From: Salinivibrio sharmensis | GTDB taxonomy: Bacteria; Pseudomonadota; Gammaproteobacteria; Enterobacterales; Vibrionaceae | Length of the DNA stretch: 64,000 nucleotides | Direction: 5' to 3' | Assembly: GCF_001995985.1 (NCBI RefSeq) | Contig: NZ_MUFC01000001.1 | Location: 156,028-220,027, forward strand | Shown: in pieces, positions 56,794 through 64,000 of the stretch | Layout: each line of letters starts with the position of its first letter | How positions within the stretch are numbered: the stretch's first letter is position 1 | Position numbers and translations under genes: made by a program | Notes under the pieces: model-generated | Seen by the model: only the letters and a program-made list of their open reading frames with translations | Databases searched by the model: none | Told to the model about the DNA's origin: nothing

Positions 56794-58518
56794 TTACTGA
56801 TTAGTTTCTAGTGTGTGCTCACCGGCGGTGGCATCATCACTCTGCGCGTTTTGATTGCGTTGCTTATGCTGCCACTCAGCCGCAATCCATACTGGCACCT
56901 GCTCGGCAGGCAAGAGTGGCTTTTCAAGGATCATGTCAGCGGCGCGCTCCGCTACCATGATGGTTGGGGCATTTAGGTTGCCGTTAGGGATGGTTGGGAA
57001 GACAGACGAGTCCACCACTCGCAACCCTTGAATTCCACGCACGCGGCACTGCTCATCAAGCACGGCCAATGCGTCATCGTCGGCACCCATTTTGCAAGTA
57101 CACGAGGGGTGATACGCGCTTTCCACGTTGTCTTTCACCCAACGGTCAATCGCTTCATCAGACTGAACATCATTGCCCGGCTGAATTTCATCGCCGCGGA
57201 AGGCATCCATCGCGTTTTGTGCCATGATTTCACGGGTCAAACGGATGGTGTCACGCCAGTCTTGGCGATCTTGCTCGGTGGTAATGTAGTTAAATAAGAT
57301 TGACGGTTTATCGTGCGGATCGGCTGATTTGATCCGAACGTGGCCACGGCTCTCTGGTTTGTTCGGGCCGACGTGCACCTGGAAACCATGGCCATCAAAC
57401 GCGGCTTTGCCGTCATAGCGCATCGCTGCAGGCAAGAAGTGATACTGAACGTTAGGCCACTTCAATCCTTCGCGAGAGCGGATAAAGGCGCATGATTCAA
57501 AATGGTTGGTGGCACCCAGCCCCTTACGGGTCAAGATCCACTCAGTGCCAATCATGCCTTTGCTGATAAGACCCAGCTTGCTGTTAAGCGTAATAGGCTG
57601 TTTGCAGTGGAACTGGAAGTAGACTTCGAGGTGATCTTGCAGGTTTTCACCCACACCCGGCAGTTCATGCTTAACGTCTACGCCAGCTTTCTCGAGCACG
57701 TCGCGTGACCCAATCCCTGATAGCTGCAGCAGCTGTGGGGAGCCCACTGAACCGGCACTGGAGATCACTTCTTTATCGGCCATCACATGCTCAATGTTGC
57801 CGCCTTTTTCAAACTCCACGCCCACCGCGCGCTTGCCTTCCAGCAAAATACGGCGTGTGACCACACCTTTTTTCAAGGTCAGATTGCTACGCTTCAGTGC
57901 GCGGCGCAGATAAGCGTTCGACGTTGAGGCACGCACGCCTTTATCGACGGTCATGTGCATCGGGCCAAAGCCTTCTTGCTGATAACCGTTGTAATCCTTG
58001 GTTTCTGGGTAGCCCGCTTCGACACCTGCATCAATAAAGGCTTGATACAGCGGGTTTAATTTCATGTCGTTACCGTTGCACGTGCCCACAGGACCCTGAC
58101 CGCCACGGTAGGTATCAGCACCACCAGACCAGGTTTCTGCACGCTTAAAGTACGGTAGACAGCTTGCGTAATCCCAACCATTAGCACCGTGTTCAACCCA
58201 CTCTTCAAAGTCACAAGCGTGACCACGGACATAGACCATGCCATTAATCGATGAGCTTCCACCCAGTACCTTGCCGCGAGGACAATGCAGTTGGCGGCCA
58301 TCAAGGCCCGGCTCAGGCAAAGATTCAAACTGCCACGCGTAGCGTTTGGTATTCATCGGAATCGATAGCGCCGTTGGCATCTGAATAAAAATGCTCTTAT
58401 CGGTACCACCAGCTTCAAGCAATAACACTTGGTGTTGGCCTGACTCGGTCAGCCGATCAGCCAATGCACAGCCGGCCGAACCCGCGCCGACGATAATATA
58501 ATCGTAGCGTTGTGACAT
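56794..58518 (-). CDS. betA: Choline dehydrogenase
   Basis: Membrane-associated GMC flavoenzyme that oxidises choline to betaine aldehyde. 574 residues. FAD motif [17 protein letters not shown] (residues 6-22), GMC signature [26 protein letters not shown], active-site [11 protein letters not shown] and the C-terminal [28 protein letters not shown]. Between betB and choX in the operon. A Gln/Asn-rich tail follows the domain. Confidence 0.97.
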   Translation of the reverse strand: MSQRYDYIIVGAGSAGCALADRLTESGQHQVLLLEAGGTDKSIFIQMPTALSIPMNTKRYAWQFESLPEPGLDGRQLHCPRGKVLGGSSSINGMVYVRGHACDFEEWVEHGANGWDYASCLPYFKRAETWSGGADTYRGGQGPVGTCNGNDMKLNPLYQAFIDAGVEAGYPETKDYNGYQQEGFGPMHMTVDKGVRASTSNAYLRRALKRSNLTLKKGVVTRRILLEGKRAVGVEFEKGGNIEHVMADKEVISSAGSVGSPQLLQLSGIGSRDVLEKAGVDVKHELPGVGENLQDHLEVYFQFHCKQPITLNSKLGLISKGMIGTEWILTRKGLGATNHFESCAFIRSREGLKWPNVQYHFLPAAMRYDGKAAFDGHGFQVHVGPNKPESRGHVRIKSADPHDKPSILFNYITTEQDRQDWRDTIRLTREIMAQNAMDAFRGDEIQPGNDVQSDEAIDRWVKDNVESAYHPSCTCKMGADDDALAVLDEQCRVRGIQGLRVVDSSVFPTIPNGNLNAPTIMVAERAADMILEKPLLPAEQVPVWIAAEWQHKQRNQNAQSDDATAGEHTLETNQ

Positions 58519-58538
58519 ATTGGTCGCTCCGTTAGAAA

Positions 58539-59999
58539 TTAGGCGTAAGGGCTGGCGAAATCGCCAAGCTCGATTAACACACTCTTGGTTTGGGTATAAT
58601 GCGTGAGGGTTTCGACACCATTTTCACGCCCCACCCCTGAGTGCTTATAACCACCAACAGGCATTTCAGCCGGTGAGTCGCCCCAGGTATTAACCCAACA
58701 AATACCCGCTTCGAGTTGATGAATAATACGATGCGCACGCGATAGGTTTTGGGTAAACACGCCAGCCGCCAGGCCGTAGTGCGTGTTGTTGGCTCGTGCC
58801 ACAACTTCTTCCTCGTCAGAGAAACGCAGCACTGACATCACAGGGCCGAAGATTTCGTCACGGACATGCGCCATGCTGTCATCACAGTCAGTGAAAATGG
58901 TGGGAGCCACAAAGTTACCTTTATCGAGGCCGTTCTCAGTGACGCGGTAACCACCGGTCAGCAAGGTCGCGCCGCTTTGTTTCGCGGTCTCAATCGCCGT
59001 CATCACTTTATTAAGGTGTTCGGTCGAGATCAGCGCACCGACCTGGGTGTTCATATCGGTTGGGTCACCGATAACAAGCTTTTCAGTGCGGTGTTTAAGC
59101 TGTTCAATAAAGCGGTCATAAATGCTGTCATGAACAAAAACGCGAGTACCGTGTGTACACACTTCGCCTTGGGTATAGAAGTTCGCGACCATGGCTGCGG
59201 ATACCGCGTTATCCAGATCGGCATCATCAAACACGATACATGGCGATTTACCGCCCAGCTCCATAGTGACTGATTTCAGGGTCTTCGCGGCATCGCCCAT
59301 CACGGTTTTGCCCGTGCCCACTTCACCGGTGAAAGAGACTTTGGCAATCTCAGGGTGTGCCGTCAGCATTTGACCCACACGATAATCACCTTGCACCACA
59401 TTAAATACGCCGGCAGGCATACCCGCTTCGGCAAAGATCTCTGCCAGTTTCAGTGCGGTCAGCGGCGTTTCTTCAGACGGTTTGAAAACCATGGCATTAC
59501 CCGCGGCCAAGGCAGGTGCTGACTTCCACATCGCAATTTGAATCGGATAGTTCCAGGCACCAATGCCTGCACACACACCTAGTGGCTCACGACGCGTGTA
59601 GAAGAATTGATTGTCAGAAAGCGGCTGCTGCTCACCCTGCATTGACGGTACCAAGTTAGCGAAATACTCAATCGCATCCGCACCGGTCACCACGTCAACC
59701 TCTACCGCTTCTTGCATCGGCTTACCGGTATCGAGTACTTCCAGTTTGGCCAGCTCATCATTGCGCTCACGTAATAACGCAACCGCTTTTAATAAAATAC
59801 GGCTACGCTCCATAGCTGTCATGCGTGACCAGACCGCAAAACCTTGCTTAGCGGCATCAACCGCAGCTTGCACATCGTCTGCCGAGGCTTGGTCAATTTG
59901 TGCCAGTGTCTCGCCCGTTGCTGGGTTTACCGTTGCAAACTGCTCGCCGCTTGTTGCGGAAGTAAGCTGACCATTAATAAAAAGCGTTTTCGCATTCAT
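58539..59999 (-). CDS. betB: Betaine aldehyde dehydrogenase
   Basis: NAD(P)-dependent oxidation of betaine aldehyde to glycine betaine. 486 residues from ATG 59999 ([12 protein letters not shown]), with AGGA 7 nt upstream; the frame is open 12 codons further. NAD loop [11 protein letters not shown], catalytic Glu in [18 protein letters not shown], catalytic Cys in [13 protein letters not shown], and the family end [22 protein letters not shown]. Confidence 0.97.
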   Translation of the reverse strand: MNAKTLFINGQLTSATSGEQFATVNPATGETLAQIDQASADDVQAAVDAAKQGFAVWSRMTAMERSRILLKAVALLRERNDELAKLEVLDTGKPMQEAVEVDVVTGADAIEYFANLVPSMQGEQQPLSDNQFFYTRREPLGVCAGIGAWNYPIQIAMWKSAPALAAGNAMVFKPSEETPLTALKLAEIFAEAGMPAGVFNVVQGDYRVGQMLTAHPEIAKVSFTGEVGTGKTVMGDAAKTLKSVTMELGGKSPCIVFDDADLDNAVSAAMVANFYTQGEVCTHGTRVFVHDSIYDRFIEQLKHRTEKLVIGDPTDMNTQVGALISTEHLNKVMTAIETAKQSGATLLTGGYRVTENGLDKGNFVAPTIFTDCDDSMAHVRDEIFGPVMSVLRFSDEEEVVARANNTHYGLAAGVFTQNLSRAHRIIHQLEAGICWVNTWGDSPAEMPVGGYKHSGVGRENGVETLTHYTQTKSVLIELGDFASPYA

Positions 60000-60053
60000 G
60001 ATTAATCCTGAATTCTTTTCTTTTCGAGTATGCATGTAAGGCTCTGTTGAGGC

Positions 60054-60656
60054 TTAGCTCTGAGGACGACCATAAAAGGTCAGTTGCTTATCCAAATAGT
60101 CATTGATGATGGTACGTGCGTTATTGGCATCAATACCTTTAGGGTTCAATGCACCACGCAACCAGATACCATCAATCAATGCGGCAATCCCCTGAGCCAC
60201 CATCGCAGCCTGCTCTTCTGGCAATAGTGCGCGAAGTTCAATGCGCAAATGTGACAGCAAGCGCTTCTCGTTCACACGTTGTAAACGATGTAACTCATTG
60301 TCATGCATGGCATAAGACCAGAACGCCAACCAGGTTTTAACCACATCAGATTTGGCCTGAAAACCTTCAAAGTTAGCATTAATAATCGCGTTAATACGCG
60401 CCTGGTGGTGATGACGCGGGATTTCTTTCAATGCGCCGATCACAGTGACTGAAAGCTCGCGCAATACCACGCGCATCGTTTCTTCCAGCAAGCCATGCTT
60501 ACCACCGAAGTAGTGGTTGATAATGCCTGTCGATACGCCGGCTTCCTTACTAATCAGAGAAATACTTGCCGCATGTAGCCCCACTCGACCAATCACCGTC
60601 ATGGTGGCTCTAACAAGTTGCGGTTTTCGTACTTCCGGCATCCCTACCTTAGGCAT
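60054..60656 (-). CDS. betI: Choline-responsive TetR-family repressor BetI
   Basis: Represses the bet operon and is relieved by choline. 200 residues from ATG 60656 ([19 protein letters not shown]) with GGGAG 6 nt upstream. N-terminal TetR helix-turn-helix about residues 28-50 ([25 protein letters not shown]), then the helical ligand and dimer domain. First gene of the operon; an operator-like element lies 19 bp upstream, consistent with autorepression. Confidence 0.96.
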   Translation of the reverse strand: MPKVGMPEVRKPQLVRATMTVIGRVGLHAASISLISKEAGVSTGIINHYFGGKHGLLEETMRVVLRELSVTVIGALKEIPRHHHQARINAIINANFEGFQAKSDVVKTWLAFWSYAMHDNELHRLQRVNEKRLLSHLRIELRALLPEEQAAMVAQGIAALIDGIWLRGALNPKGIDANNARTIINDYLDKQLTFYGRPQS

Positions 60657-60674
60657 TTCGTCTCCCATTCGTTT

Positions 60675-60694
60675 TTAATTGAACGATTAGTTAA
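60675..60694. promoter_or_regulatory. Candidate BetI operator
   Basis: TTAATTGAACGATTAGTTAA, an imperfect inverted repeat. Its minus-strand CGTTCAAT half resembles the known E. coli BetI site. Lies just upstream of betI. Confidence 0.55.
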
Positions 60695-60920
60695 AGATAA
60701 TCTTACACGCTAATCTTTAGATCTCAAACATTATTTTTAACCAATTTGCCACACCCACCCCCACCAAAAAACAGACAGATAGCGACAAAACAATGATTTA
60801 GGTCAATTTTAACCTGACTGATTCCAGACCTAATATTTTGTGCTGATAGCACTATTTGTGAGCAATCCGGGCAAAAAACCGCCTAGCTAAACACTAAACG
60901 CTGGTTTTAGTAAGGGGCAT

Positions 60921-60960
60921 AAAGAAGAAAAACGCCTCATTGTCTCGACGACGGAGGCGT
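60921..60960 (-). terminator. Orphan minus-strand terminator upstream of betI
   Basis: On the minus strand ACGCCTC-15 nt-GAGGCGT followed by TTTTCTTCTTT. No gene ends here: cioB already has its own terminator at 61241-61281. It suggests a short unannotated transcript from 60961-61240, a region with no convincing protein gene. Confidence 0.6.
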
Positions 60961-61240
60961 GTCTCCCAGTTGATAATAAGAAAATAACGGCATGATGATG
61001 CACATTAGAAGAAAATAGCCATCATTTAGCTACGAAAATCGATTAGACACGGATCGTCACAACAAGATAAAGAGAGGAAAGCATCGTACTAAACATACGA
61101 CAAATAAATGAGATGTAATGGTTAACCCCATAAATGTTTAGGGTGACAACTTTTATAGCGTCGCAGCGTGATGCATGAAGCGACAACAGGCAACCTTGAC
61201 ATCGCTTAATAGAAGCGCGTTTAAGGCCAGCCACAAGGAG

Positions 61241-61281
61241 GGCATAAAAAAGCGCTCAGGCCTGTCAAAAAGCCTGAGCGC
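61241..61281 (-). terminator. Intrinsic terminator of cioAB
   Basis: GCGCTCAGGC ... GCCTGAGCGC with a run of seven T on the minus strand, 25 bp after cioB. Confidence 0.92.
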
Positions 61282-61305
61282 CTCATCGATGATGTTAACG
61301 TCGCC

Positions 61306-62304
61306 TTACTCGTAGTTAAGCTCTGTCGCTTTCCCCGAGAAGACACGATAAACAAACAGGGTATACAAGAAGATCATCGGCAAGACAAACATGGCACCAT
61401 AGCCCACAATCAATAAGGTACCCGGCGCACTGGCCGCTTCTTTCGCTGTCATCACCCCAGGAATAATATCGGGGAAAAAGCTATACGCGAGACCAAAGAA
61501 ACTCAATGCAAATAGGAAAATTGCACCAATGAACGGGAACTGGTACCCCACATCATTTTCGACCGGCACGTGGCGCAGGTAGCGATCTACAAGCAGCATG
61601 ATCGCAAGACAGACCAATGGGACGGGCGCGAGTAGCAAAATTTCAGGGAAGCCAAACCAACGCTCGGCGACTGTCTCACTGACCAGAGGATTAACGATAC
61701 TGATGGCTAACACCCCCAGTGCCGCCAGCCAACCGCCACGACGTGACCATTTAGCCGCACGTTTTTGTAAATCCCCCTCGGTTTTCATTACCAGCCAGGT
61801 ACCGCCGATATAGATGTACGCTGCAGTCACACAAAGGCCGCTTAGTAGCGCAAACAAATAGGATCCTGTGCTGTCATCAAAGGCCAACACATAGCGACCA
61901 ATCATGTAGCCTTGCGTCATCGACGCGATAAAAGACCCAGCTTTAAAACAACGGTCCCAGAGATCTTTACGCTCCGGCTTCACCTTGGCACGAAAATCAA
62001 AAGAGACGCCACGCAAGATAAGGCCTGCGAGCATCACAGATGTTGGCAAGTACAACTCAGTCAAAATCATGCTGTGCGCCGCAGGGAAGGCAATCAGCAA
62101 CAAGCCCACCGCCAACACCAGCCAAGTTTCATTGGCATCCCAAAAAGGGCCAATCGACGCAATCATACGGTCACGCTGCGCTTGGTTACAGCTTGGTAAC
62201 AGCATACCGACGCCTAGGTCATAGCCATCAAGCACGGCGTACATGAAGACCGAAAAGCCAAACAACAGGAGATAAATTTCAGGCAGATAAGGAGTTATGC
62301 TCAT
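61306..62304 (-). CDS. cioB: bd-type (cyanide-insensitive) quinol oxidase subunit II
   Basis: 332-residue membrane subunit of the CydB/CioB family, about nine helices. Start MSITPYLPEIYLLLFGFSVFMYAVLDGYDLGVGMLLP contains the conserved D-G-x-D-L-G stretch; IASIGPFWDANETWLVLAVG follows. Pairs with CioA. Its start overlaps the cioA stop by 4 bp. No CydX-like small gene follows before the terminator, consistent with the CIO branch. Confidence 0.93.
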   Translation of the reverse strand: MSITPYLPEIYLLLFGFSVFMYAVLDGYDLGVGMLLPSCNQAQRDRMIASIGPFWDANETWLVLAVGLLLIAFPAAHSMILTELYLPTSVMLAGLILRGVSFDFRAKVKPERKDLWDRCFKAGSFIASMTQGYMIGRYVLAFDDSTGSYLFALLSGLCVTAAYIYIGGTWLVMKTEGDLQKRAAKWSRRGGWLAALGVLAISIVNPLVSETVAERWFGFPEILLLAPVPLVCLAIMLLVDRYLRHVPVENDVGYQFPFIGAIFLFALSFFGLAYSFFPDIIPGVMTAKEAASAPGTLLIVGYGAMFVLPMIFLYTLFVYRVFSGKATELNYE

Positions 62305-63644
62305 GCGTTCACCTCTTTATTCGGCTGAGCGTGATTGTCTGATTGGTATTCAGGCAGGCGTTTTTTCGCCAAAAAGAACAAGGTGCGGATATACGCCACC
62401 ATTAGCACCGCGTAGAGCGTCAGATAAATGGTTAAGGTAATCCCCACGTGCGAGCTCGCGACTGGGGTAACCGCATCGGCGGTTTTAAGCACGCCCTGAA
62501 CCAGCCAAGGCTGACGGCCAATCTCCGTCACATACCAGCCAGACAGCGTAGCGACCCAGCCTGAGAACGTCATCGCCACCAAGCCGATTAAGTGCCATTT
62601 GGGCATCGGCTGGTTACGCCATACGCGATAAGCCGTGAACCAGCTAACCGCCAACATCAGAACGCCAACGCCCACCATGATTCGGAAACCAAAGAACAGC
62701 GGTTTCACCGGCGGATGATAGTCAAAGCTTTCCAAGCCCTTGATTTCACCGTCGAGCTGGTGGGTCAAAATCAAGCTCGCTAGATTCGGGATCCCAATTT
62801 CAAAGTCGTTAGAACGGGTCTCTTCATTCGGTACCGCAAACAGCAGCAAAGGCGCACCCTGCTCCGTTTCCCAAACCCCTTCCATGGCCGCAATTTTCTG
62901 CGGCTGATGCTCAAGCGTGTTAAGGCCGTGCATATCACCGACAAAAATTTGTAGCGGAATAAGGATAGCGGCAGCCGTGACCCCCACTTTTAGAGGTTTA
63001 TCTGCCACACCTGATTTAGGCGACTTCAACTTCTGGTAGGCGGAAATACCGGCGATCAAGAAAGAAGCCGTCAGGCCAGACGCCAGCAGCATATGGCTGA
63101 GACGATACGGCATAGACGGGTTGAAAATCACCTCAAACCAACTAGTTGGGTGCACCACACCATCAATGATTTCAAAACCAGTTGGCGTATGCATCCAGCT
63201 GTTCAGCACCAAAATCCAGAACGCAGAAATGGTGGTACCAATCGCCACCAGCAGCGTCGCTAATGTGTGCACCCAGTTAGGGACGCGATTTTTACCAAAC
63301 AGCATAATGCCAAGGAAGGTCGCCTCCATGAAAAAGGCGGTCATCACCTCATAGCCCAACAGTGGACCGGCAATATTACCGACCTTTTCCATAAAGCCAG
63401 GCCAATTGGTGCCGAACTGGAAACTCATGGTGATCCCAGACACCACCCCTAGCGCAAACGTGAGCGCGAACACTTTTACCCAGAAATAGTAGGTATCCAA
63501 CCAGATTTGCTCACCGGTACGGTTGTGCCGGAACTTGAAAAACACCAGCATCCACCCAAGTGCTATTGTGATGGTGGGAAACAGGATGTGGAAACTGATG
63601 TTGGCCGCAAACTGGATCCGCGACAACATTAATGTATCTAACAT
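62301..63644 (-). CDS. cioA: bd-type (cyanide-insensitive) quinol oxidase subunit I
   Basis: Reduces O2 to water with quinol electrons without pumping protons. 447 residues, clearly shorter than E. coli CydA (522) because the Q-loop is short, as in CioA. Haem-ligand regions: LSRIQFAANISFHILFP (His18), the central SHMLLASG region, and the Q-loop and GRQPWLVQG signature. NSWMHTPTGFE and GDMHGLNTLEHQPQK(I) are typical of the CIO type. GAGGG ribosome site before ATG 63644. Confidence 0.93.
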   Translation of the reverse strand: MLDTLMLSRIQFAANISFHILFPTITIALGWMLVFFKFRHNRTGEQIWLDTYYFWVKVFALTFALGVVSGITMSFQFGTNWPGFMEKVGNIAGPLLGYEVMTAFFMEATFLGIMLFGKNRVPNWVHTLATLLVAIGTTISAFWILVLNSWMHTPTGFEIIDGVVHPTSWFEVIFNPSMPYRLSHMLLASGLTASFLIAGISAYQKLKSPKSGVADKPLKVGVTAAAILIPLQIFVGDMHGLNTLEHQPQKIAAMEGVWETEQGAPLLLFAVPNEETRSNDFEIGIPNLASLILTHQLDGEIKGLESFDYHPPVKPLFFGFRIMVGVGVLMLAVSWFTAYRVWRNQPMPKWHLIGLVAMTFSGWVATLSGWYVTEIGRQPWLVQGVLKTADAVTPVASSHVGITLTIYLTLYAVLMVAYIRTLFFLAKKRLPEYQSDNHAQPNKEVNA

Positions 63645-63662
63645 GACATTACCCTCAGGAGG

Positions 63663-63977
63663 TTAACTACCCGATTCTTCGTTGGATTTGCTGTGAAACA
63701 GCTTGCCGGACAGCTCAAGAAGCTTGCCGACACTGCTACCCAGCTTCATCAAGTTTTTTAGATGTTCAGGTTTCATTTGCTGCACATCGTCAAACCAGTG
63801 GTTAAACAGCTCTAGGAGATCGTGGATTTCGTGCAACTGTTTAACCGAGTGACTCTCTGCGTCGTCTTCACTCCGCATAAAGTGTGAGCGCAGCATAGAT
63901 AAGGTAGGGTCGACTTCTCGCTTCTTCCTTTCGGCGAGAACTTGCTGCGCCAATTCCCAGATAGTGCCATTCGGCAC
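63663..63977 (-). CDS. Unidentified 104-residue protein upstream of cioAB
   Basis: Predicted start GTG 63977 (MPNGTIWELAQQVL) with AAAGGA 8 nt upstream; the frame remains open to the window edge, so a start further upstream cannot be excluded. Helical and charged, with no signal peptide or membrane span; residues 33-95 (DDAESHSVKQLHEIHDLLELFNHWF, then LKNLMKLGSSVGKLLELSGKLF) look amphipathic. It ends 18 bp before cioA, so it probably belongs to the operon. I do not recognise the family. Confidence 0.65.
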   Translation of the reverse strand: MPNGTIWELAQQVLAERKKREVDPTLSMLRSHFMRSEDDAESHSVKQLHEIHDLLELFNHWFDDVQQMKPEHLKNLMKLGSSVGKLLELSGKLFHSKSNEESGS

Positions 63978-64000
63978 AAAGTAGTCCTTTCTATCTCCAG

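Noticed and set aside
61043..61234. 63-codon minus-strand frame in the cioB-betI gap
   Set aside because: GTG start without a ribosome site, no recognisable domain and unusual composition. More likely part of a non-coding transcript or leader.

Overview
The window is a chromosomal segment of a gammaproteobacterium, most likely a member of the Vibrionaceae and probably a salt-adapted genus such as Salinivibrio, Grimontia or a relative. This is an inference from gene content: an OmpU-like porin, SeqA, a NagE that lacks the IIA domain, a betIBA cluster joined to a choline ABC transporter, twin BCCT transporters, and small Vibrio/enterobacterial proteins (YbaM, YbfA, DUF2788). Much of the gene order matches Escherichia coli. 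I saw no tRNA, rRNA, CRISPR array, insertion sequence or prophage gene. The region reads as stable core genome with a solute-uptake region on its right side.

Left part (1-23.1 kb): sdhCDAB on the minus strand (sdhB is cut by the window edge) diverges from gltA. Then follow a Nif3-family gene, ybfA, a DUF1853 gene, seqA-pgm, ybfF, a DUF2788 gene, fldA, a DUF4442 gene, fur and glnS. Next is the N-acetylglucosamine region: nagE diverges from nagBAC across an intergenic region with two NagC-like operators about 93 bp apart and a CRP-like site between them. A CPA2 antiporter and asnB close this part.

Middle (23.1-43 kb): a second E. coli-like block on the minus strand, ybaN-apt-dnaX-ybaB-recR-htpG-adk-hemH-gsk. 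htpG has a sigma-32-type promoter. dnaX carries an in-phase A AAA AAG slippery heptamer with a -1 frame stop nine codons on, which predicts a frameshifted gamma subunit. After it come an unannotated 39-codon membrane ORF, an FNR-like box, a TraR/DksA-type zinc-finger gene, a DUF2057 gene, an OmpU-like porin, dinG, yfcA, priC, a histone-deacetylase-like hydrolase gene, ybaM and an AGCS amino-acid symporter gene.

Right part (43-64 kb): a DnaQ-type exonuclease gene next to a cNMP/CBS/DUF294 nucleotidyltransferase gene; two tandem BCCT transporter genes whose proteins are about 89% identical and which share an 18-bp upstream element at the same distance from each start codon; a CNT nucleoside transporter; yjjG; two small exported proteins; the operon betI-betB-betA-choX-choW-choV for choline uptake and oxidation to glycine betaine; and the short-Q-loop bd-type oxidase genes cioA-cioB, preceded by a gene for an unidentified 104-residue protein. 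The BCCT pair and the bet/cho operon together make 46-60.7 kb an osmoprotection region: uptake of betaine or choline by secondary and ATP-driven routes, then synthesis of betaine inside the cell.
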